NCBI GenBank assembly: GCA_021199855.1 | Contig: JAJQHD010000057.1 | Location: 186,001 to 250,000 of the forward strand | Direction of reading: 5' to 3' | Length of the DNA stretch: 64,000 nucleotides | Source: Oscillospiraceae bacterium | Lineage (GTDB): Bacteria > Bacillota > Clostridia > Oscillospirales > Ruminococcaceae | Made by a program: the position numbers and the translations under genes | The notes under the pieces: model-generated | What the model saw: only the letters and a program-made list of their open reading frames with translations | What the model was told of the DNA's origin: nothing | Databases searched by the model: none | Shown: piece after piece, positions 7,804 to 17,105 of the stretch | How the letters are laid out: each line of letters opens with the position of its first letter | How positions within the stretch are numbered: the first letter of the stretch is position 1

Positions 7804-7845
7804 CGACATGCTTCTTGTTCTCATTGCGCTAAAATTGTTTCGCCA
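7802..7845 (+). promoter_or_regulatory. Spo0A-type promoter of the SpoIIE-like gene
   Basis: Two matches to the Spo0A box (TGNCGAA on the minus strand): TTCGACA at 7802-7808 and TTCGCCA at 7839-7845. A -35-like TCGACA (7803-7808) and a -10 TAAAAT (7830-7835) are 21 bp apart. The long spacing with a 0A box over the -35 is how Spo0A activates spoIIE and spoIIG in Bacillus. Seen directly; the regulation is inferred. Confidence 0.5.
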
Positions 7846-7866
7846 AAACAGAAAGGAAGCGTTAAA

Positions 7867-9522
7867 ATGAAGCTCATAGAATCAGTCAAAACCGTACAAA
7901 AAACGACTATAATCGCAATTGCAAAGCCCATTCTCAGCTTTTTCGGAGGAGTCATCCTCGCTGGATCGGAAATTCTCGGAGAAGATTCTCTTCTCTGCGC
8001 CGCACTTGTAGCCGCTTTGCCAACAGTCAGCGGATTTACAGCTCTCCTGGGCGCACTGATTACTGCAATATTCACTGAAATCACAGTAGGAAAAGTAGCA
8101 TCTTTGGCATCTGCGATAATAGTTTTTATGACCCGATTCCTCTTTGACGGGACAAGCCGCCGGAGATATCCTCAGGTAGTTTCAATAGTAGCGGCTACCT
8201 CATACTTCGGCTGTGCCATTTTCGCAGGAGCAACGGCAGGCGCCAGCCTGGCAATGTACATAAAAATTGTTGTAGCCGGACAATTGCTTGGCACAAGTAC
8301 TTATGTGATAACGACAGTGTTTAAAAATGGGATTCGGGATTCCACCAAGCCTCAGCTTTTCATGCTGTTTGCCATAACCGTGGCAGTTGCATCTTCCTAT
8401 AATCTCAGCGAAATCCTCAGTTTCTCAGTGTGTATTATATGTGTATACAAGCTCACCCGCGAAAGGGACTCCATCTCATCAGCCGCACATTCAGCTTCTC
8501 TCAGACTTGACTTCCTGGAAAGTGCCATAGCCAAATTCCCAAAGTTTGCGAACCCTGGCTCGAATGAGCACAGTTTTGAATGCATGACCCGCATTCTGTC
8601 ACTCACTGAAAGGGAGATTTCGGAAGAGCTAATGCCGGGGCTGAGCCGGACGAGGTGCAATCTCATATGCGATATCCTTTCAAGGAGAACCGGTCTCAAA
8701 GTCGCCGGCAGACCGCTTCCGGATGGCGCAGTCGAGCTCTATTATCCCAAAACTGCCAGAATCAGCGAGAATGCAATTGCTAAAGCCGCAGAAAAAGCAA
8801 GGATGGGAAGCGAAGTTGAACTCTTCCGGAGTGAAACCGACCAACATATCCGTTTTACGGTGACGCCAAAACTGAAGTGGCATTTCGATGCAGGCGTCTG
8901 CCAGATAGTGGCGAATTCCTCCGAGCCTGATAGCTCAATCTGCGGTGACCGCGCAGAGATATGGAGCTTTGGCGTCTATAGCTACTTGATTCTCTCTGAT
9001 GGCATGGGCACAGGAAGTGACGCCGGAAGAGTAGCCAAGAACCTGATAACTTCTTTCAAAAATCTTACAGAAGCCGGCTACTCTCTTGAATCATCTCTTC
9101 GGCTTTCGTCCGAATATATCCGCTCCTGCCAGTCGGACGAGTCCTTCGCAACTCTTGATATCCTTTCAGCAAATCTCATGACCGGAGAAATAACAATCCG
9201 GAAATGCGGAGCAGGGAAGAGCTACATTTTTTCAGATGGCGGGATCACCCCGATACCTCAGGGCGGCTATCCGATAGGAATCTTAGAGGAAGTAAGCCTT
9301 GTCAGTACGCAGATTACGCTCACAGATAATCTTACAGTTCTGATGATGACAGATGGAGCTGACTGCCTTGGAATCGAAAAGCTTGCTGAGATTTCTCAGG
9401 AGCAAGACAAGCTTTCCGCAGATGATCTGGCGGCTATGGTTACGAGCGAAGCCCATAAAAGCCAGAAAGAAAGCTATCACGATGATATTACAGTCGGTGT
9501 AGTTCGACTTTCAAAAAATTAA
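7867..9522 (+). CDS. spoIIE: SpoIIE-like membrane serine phosphatase (PP2C-type)
   Basis: 551 residues from the ATG at 7867 (GGAAG ribosome site); the frame is open further upstream, but an earlier start would overlap the terminator. About 200 N-terminal residues form hydrophobic helices. A linker follows, then a SpoIIE/PP2C domain with the metal motif SDGMGTGSDA and the C-terminal HDDITVGVV. Bacillus SpoIIE dephosphorylates SpoIIAA to activate sigma-F at the septum. This protein is shorter than the about 830 residues of B. subtilis SpoIIE, mainly in the membrane part and linker. Spo0A-type boxes upstream support the assignment. Confidence 0.8.
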   Translation: MKLIESVKTVQKTTIIAIAKPILSFFGGVILAGSEILGEDSLLCAALVAALPTVSGFTALLGALITAIFTEITVGKVASLASAIIVFMTRFLFDGTSRRRYPQVVSIVAATSYFGCAIFAGATAGASLAMYIKIVVAGQLLGTSTYVITTVFKNGIRDSTKPQLFMLFAITVAVASSYNLSEILSFSVCIICVYKLTRERDSISSAAHSASLRLDFLESAIAKFPKFANPGSNEHSFECMTRILSLTEREISEELMPGLSRTRCNLICDILSRRTGLKVAGRPLPDGAVELYYPKTARISENAIAKAAEKARMGSEVELFRSETDQHIRFTVTPKLKWHFDAGVCQIVANSSEPDSSICGDRAEIWSFGVYSYLILSDGMGTGSDAGRVAKNLITSFKNLTEAGYSLESSLRLSSEYIRSCQSDESFATLDILSANLMTGEITIRKCGAGKSYIFSDGGITPIPQGGYPIGILEEVSLVSTQITLTDNLTVLMMTDGADCLGIEKLAEISQEQDKLSADDLAAMVTSEAHKSQKESYHDDITVGVVRLSKN

Positions 9523-9595
9523 AAGAATTCTTTGTTAAGTTTGCACAAAAAAAGGCGTTGAAAAATGTTAAAAACGTCAAATTGCTCTAAACTCC

Positions 9596-9624
9596 TTGCA
9601 ATATTCGTCAAAGCTTGCTATAAT
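9596..9624 (+). promoter_or_regulatory. Promoter of the glgBCDA operon
   Basis: TTGCAA (9596-9601), 17-bp spacer, TATAAT (9619-9624). A leader of about 95 nt precedes glgB. No attenuator with a T run was seen in the leader. Confidence 0.7.
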
Positions 9625-9725
9625 GAAGCTATAAGCGAGTAAACGGAGAAAGTGCCGTTCTGCTTGATAAAAGAATATTAAATTCTCTACTACTTTTTTA
9701 CGACAAGAAAGAAGGGGTTAATGAT

Positions 9726-11678
9726 ATGAGCAGTGTTATTCCGGTTAAAGAAACCTTTGACGTGAATGCGGCAATCGCAAGCTTTTTGGATGGTAAAAAC
9801 TACGACTCAGCAGATTTCCTGGGCGCTCATAAGAGAGATGAGGGCGGTTACATCTTCAGAGTCTGGGCACCACGTGCCAAGCGTGTCTCGCTTGTAGGTG
9901 ATTTCAACGGATGGGACGTAGACGCCAATCCGTGCCACAGAATCCAGGGCGGAATCTGGGAGTGCACGGCGCAGGCGCTCGATACATATTCGACTTACAA
10001 ATACTTTGTCGAAGGCGCAGATGGCTCAAAAAGAATGAAAGCTGACCCTTATGGCGTCCACATGGAAACGCCTCCCGGAACTGCAACCAAGATTTTTGAC
10101 ATCTCCGGCTACAAGTGGGGCGATACCACTTGGATGAACAAGCGTAAGTGTTCAACTCCTTACGACAAGCCGATGAATATCTACGAGGTAAACCTGGGCT
10201 CCTGGAAGAGATATCCGGACGGCAACGTCTACAGCTACGAAAAGGCGGCAGATGAGCTCATCCCGTATTTAAAAGAGATGAACTACACCCACGTCGAGTT
10301 CATGCCTCTGACCGAATACCCATATGAAGGCTCATGGGGCTATCAGGTAATCGGCTACTTCGCCCCGACCTCCCGTTATGGCACTCCCGAAGGCTTCATG
10401 AAGATGATTGACAAGTTCCATCAGGCGGGAATCGCAGTTATCCTTGACTGGGTTCCGGCTCACTTCCCGAAGGATGGTGCAGGACTCTATGAGTTCGACG
10501 GTTCGCCATGCTATGAATATGCCGACCCACTGAAGATGGAGCATAAGGCCTGGGGAACAAGAGTCTTCGATTTCGGTCGTCCAGAAGTACGCTCTTTCCT
10601 GATTTCAAGTGCACTCTACTGGCTTGAAAAGTACCATGTTGATGGTCTGAGAGTTGACGCAGTTGCGTCGATGCTCTATCTCGATTATGACAGACAGGGC
10701 GGCGAATGGAGACCGAACAAGTACGGCGGACACGAAAATCTCGAAGCAGTTGAGTTCCTGCAAATGCTCAACACCGCAGTCTTCTCAAGATGCCCGAACG
10801 CAATAATGATTGCTGAGGAATCGACAGCTTGGGCAAACGTCACAAAGCCTGTAGACATGAGTGGTCTCGGGTTCAACTTTAAGTGGAACATGGGCTGGAT
10901 GAACGACATGATGCACTATATGTCGCTTGACCCGTACTTCCGCAAGTTCAACCACGATAAACTCACATTTTCGTTCTTCTATGCGTTTTCCGAGAACTTT
11001 ATCTTGCCGATTTCGCACGACGAGGTCGTCCACGGCAAGCACTCACTTGTCGACAAGATGCCAGGCGAAGCCGAATCAAAGCTTGCAAATGACAAAGCTT
11101 TCTTGGGATATATGATGGCTCACCCCGGCAAGAAGCTCCTCTTCATGGGAAGCGAGTTCGCCCAGTTCCGCGAGTGGGACTACTCAAACGGGCTCGAATG
11201 GTTCATGCCCGAAAAGTTCGAGGCTCACAGAGATTTCCAGGAATACGTCAAGAACCTCAACAAGTTCTATCTTGAAAACCCGCCGATGTGGCAGGAGGAC
11301 TACTCCTGGAAGGGCTTCACCTGGATAGCGGCTGACGACAACGAACAGAGCGTAATCGTCTTCAGAAGAATAGACAAATCGGGCAAGGAGATTGTAGTAG
11401 TCTGCAATTTCGTCCCCGTCGAGAGAAAGGGCTACCGCTTCGGCGTGCCCTACAGAGGAACTTATACTGAAGTCCTCAATTCGGCTTCAAAGGACGGTTC
11501 ACCCTACCTGAATGGCACAGTCAAGTCTGAGAATATTCCTTCTCACGGAATGGAGCAGTCGATAGCCGTCGATATTCCTCCGATGTCGGTAATGTATTTC
11601 AAAGTAAGAAAAGCTGGCGGCAGAAAAGTCGTCAAAAAAGAAGAGACTCCGTCGCCTGATTCAGACGACAAAAAATAG
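9726..11678 (+). CDS. glgB: 1,4-alpha-glucan branching enzyme (GH13)
   Basis: 650 residues. An N-terminal carbohydrate-binding/E-set domain ([20 protein letters not shown]) precedes a GH13 TIM barrel with the conserved [17 protein letters not shown] (nucleophile Asp), IAEES (acid/base Glu) and ISHDEVVHG motifs, then an all-beta C-terminal domain. It makes alpha-1,6 branches in glycogen. First gene of the glg operon; about 25 extra charged residues form the tail. The start has an AGAAGGGG ribosome site. Confidence 0.95.
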   Translation: MSSVIPVKETFDVNAAIASFLDGKNYDSADFLGAHKRDEGGYIFRVWAPRAKRVSLVGDFNGWDVDANPCHRIQGGIWECTAQALDTYSTYKYFVEGADGSKRMKADPYGVHMETPPGTATKIFDISGYKWGDTTWMNKRKCSTPYDKPMNIYEVNLGSWKRYPDGNVYSYEKAADELIPYLKEMNYTHVEFMPLTEYPYEGSWGYQVIGYFAPTSRYGTPEGFMKMIDKFHQAGIAVILDWVPAHFPKDGAGLYEFDGSPCYEYADPLKMEHKAWGTRVFDFGRPEVRSFLISSALYWLEKYHVDGLRVDAVASMLYLDYDRQGGEWRPNKYGGHENLEAVEFLQMLNTAVFSRCPNAIMIAEESTAWANVTKPVDMSGLGFNFKWNMGWMNDMMHYMSLDPYFRKFNHDKLTFSFFYAFSENFILPISHDEVVHGKHSLVDKMPGEAESKLANDKAFLGYMMAHPGKKLLFMGSEFAQFREWDYSNGLEWFMPEKFEAHRDFQEYVKNLNKFYLENPPMWQEDYSWKGFTWIAADDNEQSVIVFRRIDKSGKEIVVVCNFVPVERKGYRFGVPYRGTYTEVLNSASKDGSPYLNGTVKSENIPSHGMEQSIAVDIPPMSVMYFKVRKAGGRKVVKKEETPSPDSDDKK

Positions 11679-11713
11679 AGCGATTTCAATCAAAATCTGA
11701 AAGGAAGAGTGTA

Positions 11714-12916
11714 ATGTACAACAAAAAAGAATGCGTTGCGATGCTTTTGGCAGGCGGACAGGGTTCAAGACTGTACGCACTGACAAAGAACGTAGCCAAG
11801 CCCGCCGTACCCTATGGAGGCAAGTACAGAATCATCGATTTCCCGCTGTCTAACTGTGTCAATTCAGGTATCGACACAGTGGGTGTTCTCACCCAGTATC
11901 AGCCGCTCGTTCTGAACGACTATATCGGCAACGGACAGGCATGGAACCTTGATCGAATTCACGGAGGAGTTCATATCCTTCCGCCTTATCAGTCAAATTC
12001 CGGCGCACAGTGGTATGAAGGCACAGCTAATGCCATCTACCAGAACCTGTCATTTATCGACAGATATGACCCTGAATATGTCGTAATTCTCTCTGGCGAC
12101 CACATCTACAAGATGGATTACTCCAAGATGCTCAGCTTCCACAAGGAAAAGGACGCCGTCTGCACGATAGCAGTTCTGGACGTTGAGTATGAAGAAGCAT
12201 CCAGATTCGGCATCATGTCGGTCGACGAGGACAACGCAATCACCAAGTTTGTAGAAAAGCCGAAGGTTCCGGAGAGCACTCTGGCATCAATGGGTATCTA
12301 CATATTCTCATATCCTACCCTCAAGAAGTACCTCATCGAGAACGAGCAGGACGAAACCGCCACAAAGGACTTCGGCAAGAACATTATTCCTGCACTTCTC
12401 GAAAACAAGGAAAGACTCTATGCCTACAGATTTGAGGGATACTGGAAGGATGTCGGAATGATAGACAGCCTTTGGGAAGCGAATATGGATCTTCTCAGCC
12501 CGACTGTTTCTTTGGATCTTTATGATCCCAGCTGGAAGATTTACTCGAACAACGACTCCCGTGCACCTCATATCATCGGCAAGAATGCCAAGATTCAGAA
12601 TTCAATGGTAACCACCGGTTGTGTTATCGACGGAGCAGTTGAGTTCTCGATGATTTCCGGCGGAGTCACCATCGAGGAGGGCGCAGTCGTTACCGACTCG
12701 ATTCTCATGCCCGGCGCAACCGTAAAGAAGGGCGCTGTAGTCGAGTATTCGATAGTCGGTGAATCAAGCGTCATTGAGTCGGGCGCACATATCGGCGCAA
12801 GACCCGAAACGGTAGAGAACAAGGACGAGTGGGGAGTTGCAGTCGTCGGTCACGATGTAACAGTAAGCCAGGGCTCAGTCGTTAAGCCTAAAGAGATTAT
12901 CTCTGCCGATATGTAA
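11714..12916 (+). CDS. glgC: Glucose-1-phosphate adenylyltransferase, catalytic subunit
   Basis: 400 residues. Nucleotidyltransferase domain with the [14 protein letters not shown] loop, KPAVPYGG, the [10 protein letters not shown] metal/substrate motif and VEKP, followed by a C-terminal left-handed beta-helix with repeated hexapeptide-like strands. It makes ADP-glucose, the committed step of glycogen synthesis. GlgD follows 13 nt downstream; in Firmicutes GlgC and GlgD form a mixed complex with higher activity. Confidence 0.95.
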   Translation: MYNKKECVAMLLAGGQGSRLYALTKNVAKPAVPYGGKYRIIDFPLSNCVNSGIDTVGVLTQYQPLVLNDYIGNGQAWNLDRIHGGVHILPPYQSNSGAQWYEGTANAIYQNLSFIDRYDPEYVVILSGDHIYKMDYSKMLSFHKEKDAVCTIAVLDVEYEEASRFGIMSVDEDNAITKFVEKPKVPESTLASMGIYIFSYPTLKKYLIENEQDETATKDFGKNIIPALLENKERLYAYRFEGYWKDVGMIDSLWEANMDLLSPTVSLDLYDPSWKIYSNNDSRAPHIIGKNAKIQNSMVTTGCVIDGAVEFSMISGGVTIEEGAVVTDSILMPGATVKKGAVVEYSIVGESSVIESGAHIGARPETVENKDEWGVAVVGHDVTVSQGSVVKPKEIISADM

Positions 12917-12929
12917 GGAGGAAGCCGCA

Positions 12930-14057
12930 ATGAGCTATAATATGACAAATGTATTGGGCATTATCTTCGCAAATTCCCATGATGAGGCTCTGCCCGAGCT
13001 TGCATCAAACCGCACGATGGCATCTGTTCCATTTGGCGGCAGATTCCGTCTTATCGACTTCCAGCTTTCCAGCATGGTTAATTCCGGAATGTCGACAGTA
13101 GGAATCATCACAAAGTCAAACTATGAGTCGCTTCTCGACCATATCGGTTCTGCGAGATACTGGGATCTGGCACGCTCCTACGGCGGACTTACAATCCTTC
13201 CGCCCTACGGAAATATCGACTCCGGTCTCTATGTCGGAAAGCTCGAAGCATTAAGAGGCGCTCTCGGCTACATCAAGAAGACCGGCTGTGAATACGTAAT
13301 CCTTACCGACGGCAACGTCGTACTCAATGCCGACTACTCCAAGATTATCGAAGAACACATTGCGTCTGGAGCTGACATTACCTGTGTTGCCTCAACCGGC
13401 AATTACTCTGCTTCTGAAACTGCTGATTCGGTTGCATTCGAGACCGATTCCACCGGCAGAGTCAAGGAGACAATCCTCAACGCCGCAAAGGCTGGCAAGT
13501 ACACTCTGGGACTCAACATCAACATCCTTTCAACCGCACTCCTTGAGAGCCTGGTTATGGATCTGATTCCGAGAGGAAAGAATGTCTTTGACAGAGACGT
13601 CCTGCAGGCTAAGGCTGGCAAGCTCAATATCCGTGTTCACGAATACACTGGTTACTACAGCAGAATCTACGATTTCGAGAGCTACTACACCGAGAATATG
13701 AAGCTTCTCGACCCTGATAACTTAGGAAAACTCATCCTGAAGAAGAGACCCATCTATACTAAAGTTCGCGACGATGCACCTTCAAAGTACGGTCTTGACA
13801 GCTCAGTCAATAACTCTTTGGTAGCTGACGGCTGTATTGTCGACGGTGTTGTAGAGAACTCAATCCTCTTCAGAGGCGTCAAGATTGCAAAGGGAGCAGT
13901 CGTCAAGAACTGCATTCTCATGCAGGATACCTCAGTCGGAAGGGAAACCATGATTTCCAATATCATTACCGATAAGGACGTTGTAATCGGCGATGAATTA
14001 AGAATTTCATCCGCTGTCGGAAGTCCTCTTTACATCGGCAAGAAGAGAGTTCTCTGA
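12930..14057 (+). CDS. glgD: Glucose-1-phosphate adenylyltransferase, GlgD subunit
   Basis: 375 residues, a paralogue of GlgC that has lost key catalytic features: the start reads IIFANSHDEALPELASNRTMASVPFGG instead of the glycine-rich loop (shown here only as the comparison at residues 10-36), and the metal site appears as LTDGNVVLNADY. The C-terminal beta-helix is kept. GlgD subunits act as non-catalytic or weakly catalytic modulators of GlgC. The ribosome site AAGGAGG lies in the short gap after glgC. Confidence 0.93.
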   Translation: MSYNMTNVLGIIFANSHDEALPELASNRTMASVPFGGRFRLIDFQLSSMVNSGMSTVGIITKSNYESLLDHIGSARYWDLARSYGGLTILPPYGNIDSGLYVGKLEALRGALGYIKKTGCEYVILTDGNVVLNADYSKIIEEHIASGADITCVASTGNYSASETADSVAFETDSTGRVKETILNAAKAGKYTLGLNINILSTALLESLVMDLIPRGKNVFDRDVLQAKAGKLNIRVHEYTGYYSRIYDFESYYTENMKLLDPDNLGKLILKKRPIYTKVRDDAPSKYGLDSSVNNSLVADGCIVDGVVENSILFRGVKIAKGAVVKNCILMQDTSVGRETMISNIITDKDVVIGDELRISSAVGSPLYIGKKRVL

Positions 14058-14069
14058 TAAAAAGGAACG

Positions 14070-15500
14070 GTGATTGAATTGAAAATTCTATATTGTGCAA
14101 GTGAAGCATTGCCTTATGTGGCATCAGGCGGACTCGCCGATGTTGCAGGCTCGCTTCCGAAGGCACTTTGCGAAGCAGGGCAGGACTGCCGTGTGGTACT
14201 TCCGCTCTACGGCACAATCAAGCAGGAACTGAGGGATAGTTTGGAATATGTTACAAACTTCTTTGTCCCCGTATCATGGAGAAGCCAGTACTGCGGCGTC
14301 TTCAAGGGCGAAGCGGCAGGAGTAACATATTATCTTCTCGATAATGAATACTACTTCAAGCGCAACACAATCTATGGTCACTATGATGACGCCGAGAGAT
14401 TTGCTTTCTTCGCAAGAGCAATTCTCGAACTCATCAAGCACATCGACTTCAAGCCGGATATACTTAATTGCAACGACTGGCAGACTGCTTTGACACCTGT
14501 TTACTATAACCTCTTCTACAGAGGCGAAGAAGGAATGGGCAACATCAAGACTGTCTTCACCATCCACAATATCCAGTATCAGGGCAAGTATGGCATGGAG
14601 CTCTGCTCCGACCTTCTCGGAATCCCCGATTATGCAAGAGGGATTTTGGAGTACGACAACTGCTGTAACTTCATGAAGGGCGCTTTCGAGGTTGCTGACA
14701 AGATTACGACCGTATCTCCCACGTATGCGTGGGAAATCCTCAATCCGTACTTCTCCCATGGCTTGGACCCCGTTCTCTGGAGCAAGCAGTATAAGCTGAC
14801 TGGCTTCCTGAATGGAATCGACCAGGATATCTATAATCCTGCAACCGACCCTGCACTTGCCGCCAACTACACAGTAGATGACAAGTCCGGCAAGGCTGTC
14901 TGCAAGAAGGCAATACTCGAAGAATTCGGTCTTCCCGACGGCAAGGAGCCTGTTATGGGCATCGTTACAAGACTCGCTTCCCATAAGGGCGTTGACCTCA
15001 TAAAGTGTGTCTTTGAAGATATGGTTCACCTGGGCTACAAGTTTGTAATTTTAGGTTCCGGTGAGAAGCAGTATGAAGACTTCTTCCGTGAGATGGCATA
15101 CAGATATCCCGATAGAGTGGGAGTCAAGATTGGCTTCATCCCGGATGTCGCACACAGAATCTATGCCGGTGCCGACATGTTCCTGATGCCTTCACAGAGC
15201 GAGCCCTGCGGCTTGGCTCAGATGGTAGCTTTAAGATACGGCACAATCCCGATAGTCCGTGAAACCGGAGGGCTGAAGGACTCTATCGTCGACTGCGGCG
15301 GTCCCGGCGGCAACGGCTTCACATTCAAGACCTACAACGCTCATGACATGCTCGATGCAACCGTCAGAGCAAGAGCCTACTATGACCAGAGAATGCAGTG
15401 GGGCAAGCTCACATCTCATGCAATGCGTGAAGATTTCAGCTGGGCTCGCTCGGCAGAGCTCTACATGGGTCTCTATAGAGAACTTGCAGGCGACGTCTGA
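14070..15500 (+). CDS. glgA: Glycogen synthase (GT5)
   Basis: 476 residues, starting with GTG at 14070 (a TTG at 14079 is the alternative). A GT5 glycosyltransferase with two Rossmann domains that transfers glucose from ADP-glucose to glycogen. The N-terminal loop reads ASGGLADV rather than the textbook KTGGLADV, so the usual Lys is Ala. The C-terminal PSQSEPCGLAQMVALRYG motif (E-x7-E-type) is intact. Last gene of the operon, followed by a strong terminator. No glgP is in the window. Confidence 0.95.
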   Translation: MIELKILYCASEALPYVASGGLADVAGSLPKALCEAGQDCRVVLPLYGTIKQELRDSLEYVTNFFVPVSWRSQYCGVFKGEAAGVTYYLLDNEYYFKRNTIYGHYDDAERFAFFARAILELIKHIDFKPDILNCNDWQTALTPVYYNLFYRGEEGMGNIKTVFTIHNIQYQGKYGMELCSDLLGIPDYARGILEYDNCCNFMKGAFEVADKITTVSPTYAWEILNPYFSHGLDPVLWSKQYKLTGFLNGIDQDIYNPATDPALAANYTVDDKSGKAVCKKAILEEFGLPDGKEPVMGIVTRLASHKGVDLIKCVFEDMVHLGYKFVILGSGEKQYEDFFREMAYRYPDRVGVKIGFIPDVAHRIYAGADMFLMPSQSEPCGLAQMVALRYGTIPIVRETGGLKDSIVDCGGPGGNGFTFKTYNAHDMLDATVRARAYYDQRMQWGKLTSHAMREDFSWARSAELYMGLYRELAGDV

Positions 15501-15513
15501 TATAATCTGTAAT

Positions 15514-15541
15514 AAAATCCTCACCAATTGGTGGGGATTTT
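15514..15541 (+). terminator. Intrinsic terminator of the glg operon
   Basis: AAAATCCTCACC-AATT-GGTGGGGATTTT, a 12-bp stem with one G-T pair, reading AAAA/TTTT on both sides so it can also work in reverse. Confidence 0.85.
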
Positions 15542-15649
15542 GTTGCATATAACGGTAGTTTTGAAATAACAGTTGCAAACCGTGTGAAAAGGTGATAAAA
15601 TAGTGTTGAAATTCGCCGGGCTCGGCTGGGAAGGGAATATCGTCAAGAA

Positions 15650-17008
15650 ATGAAAATCACTGTTGCGGGATGTGGAAAAATTGGAATGGAGATTGTTGCG
15701 GCGTTAGCGGCTGAAGGTCACGACGTTGTGGCAGTCGATATCGATGCAGACGTAATAAACCTTATAACCAACGTCCACGATGTTATGGGCGTTATCGGCA
15801 ATGCCTCCAACTATGAAACACTTGTCGAGGCGAACGTCGAGAAAGCCGACATATTCGTTGCATGTATGGATTCCGACGAGCAGAACATGCTTGCCTGCTT
15901 CCTGGCAAAGAAGATGGGCGCTGAAAACACGATTGCCCGTATCAGAAATCCTGAATATAACGACAATAGCCTTGGTTTCCTTAGAAAGCACTTAGAGCTT
16001 TCTCTTGCCCTCAATCCCGAGCTCCTGACAGCTCAGGAGATGTACAATATCTTAAAGTTCCCGTCGGCAGTCAGAATAGAAAGCTTTTCAAGAAGAAATC
16101 TTGAAATGATAGAGATAATCATCCCACAGGGCAGTGAGCTTGACGGAATGAACCTCATCAAAGCGCGCGAAAAGTTCAACGCAAACTTCCTTGTATGCTG
16201 TGTCCAGAGGGGCAGTGAGGTTTATATTCCAAGCGGCACATTCGAGCTTAAAGCTGGCGACAAGATTGGCATAACAGCCTCCCTCACCGAAATGTCTAAG
16301 CTTATGAAAATGGTCGGCGTCCTCAAGAAAAAGGCCAAGCACACCATGATTTTGGGCGGAAGCAAGATTGCCTTCTATCTTGCTGCACTGATCAACCGTA
16401 GCGGCGGTTATGCAAAGATTATAGATAAAAACAAGGCTCGTTGCGAAGAGCTTGCCGGACTTCTTCCCGGCACATCGATTATTTATGGCGACGGTATGCA
16501 ACAGGAGCTCCTTCTGGAAGAAGGCATAGAAAGTGCCGATGCGTTCGTATCTCTCACCGGTTTTGATGAGGAAAACATCCTTACAGCGATATTTGCTTCA
16601 ATGCAGAATGTCCCGAAGGTAATCGCAAAGGTAAACCGTGATGAGCTCGTCGAAATGGCAACTAAGATAGGCGTTGAGTGCGTCGTTTCCCCTAAAGATA
16701 TTACTTCATCGGTAGTCGTAAAATATGCTCGAGCTCTTGAAAACAGCGTCGGATCTAGTGTTGAAACGCTCTATAAGCTTATGGATAGCAAGGTCGAAGC
16801 ACTTGAATTCCTGGTCAATTCCGAATCAAAGCTCACCGGAATCCCGCTGAAGAGCCTGGAGCTCAAAAAAGGTATCCTCATCGCCGGCATCATGCGTGGC
16901 AGAAAGACGATAATCCCGTCTGGCAACGACATAATAACCGTAGGTGACCGAGTAGTAGTAATCTCCGGAAACTTAGGACTTAGGGATTTAGCAGACATTT
17001 TGGCGTAG
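15650..17008 (+). CDS. trkA: Trk potassium uptake regulatory subunit TrkA
   Basis: 452 residues: two RCK units in tandem, each with a Rossmann NAD(H)-binding RCK_N (GCGKIGMEIVAAL at residues 6-18; LGGSKIAFYLAALI near 235) and an RCK_C domain. TrkA forms the cytosolic gating ring on the TrkH channel-like subunit, and trkH lies downstream. The two genes are separated by an inserted palindromic repeat (17018-17090). trkA itself is intact, while its partner is frameshifted. Confidence 0.93.
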   Translation: MKITVAGCGKIGMEIVAALAAEGHDVVAVDIDADVINLITNVHDVMGVIGNASNYETLVEANVEKADIFVACMDSDEQNMLACFLAKKMGAENTIARIRNPEYNDNSLGFLRKHLELSLALNPELLTAQEMYNILKFPSAVRIESFSRRNLEMIEIIIPQGSELDGMNLIKAREKFNANFLVCCVQRGSEVYIPSGTFELKAGDKIGITASLTEMSKLMKMVGVLKKKAKHTMILGGSKIAFYLAALINRSGGYAKIIDKNKARCEELAGLLPGTSIIYGDGMQQELLLEEGIESADAFVSLTGFDEENILTAIFASMQNVPKVIAKVNRDELVEMATKIGVECVVSPKDITSSVVVKYARALENSVGSSVETLYKLMDSKVEALEFLVNSESKLTGIPLKSLELKKGILIAGIMRGRKTIIPSGNDIITVGDRVVVISGNLGLRDLADILA

Positions 17009-17017
17009 TCACAAATA

Positions 17018-17090
17018 GCCTCCCCTGAAAGGGGAGGGGGACCGCCGGCGAAACCGGTGGTGGAGGGGTTCTTCAGGAGATCCTCCCCGA
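17018..17090. repeat. Palindromic interspersed repeat between trkA and trkH
   Basis: A GC-rich run of hairpins: CCTCCCC-TGAAA-GGGGAGG, then an ACCGCCGG/CCGGTGGT arm pair, then GGAGG...CCTCC. This layout (CTCCCC-GGGGAG stem followed by a CCG-rich stem and GGAGGGGTT) resembles small non-coding palindromic elements scattered in Ruminococcaceae genomes. A related but distinct element is at 63511-63617. It could also make a hairpin between two cotranscribed genes. Confidence 0.55.
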
Positions 17091-17105
17091 AGAAAGGCAA
17101 CTTAT

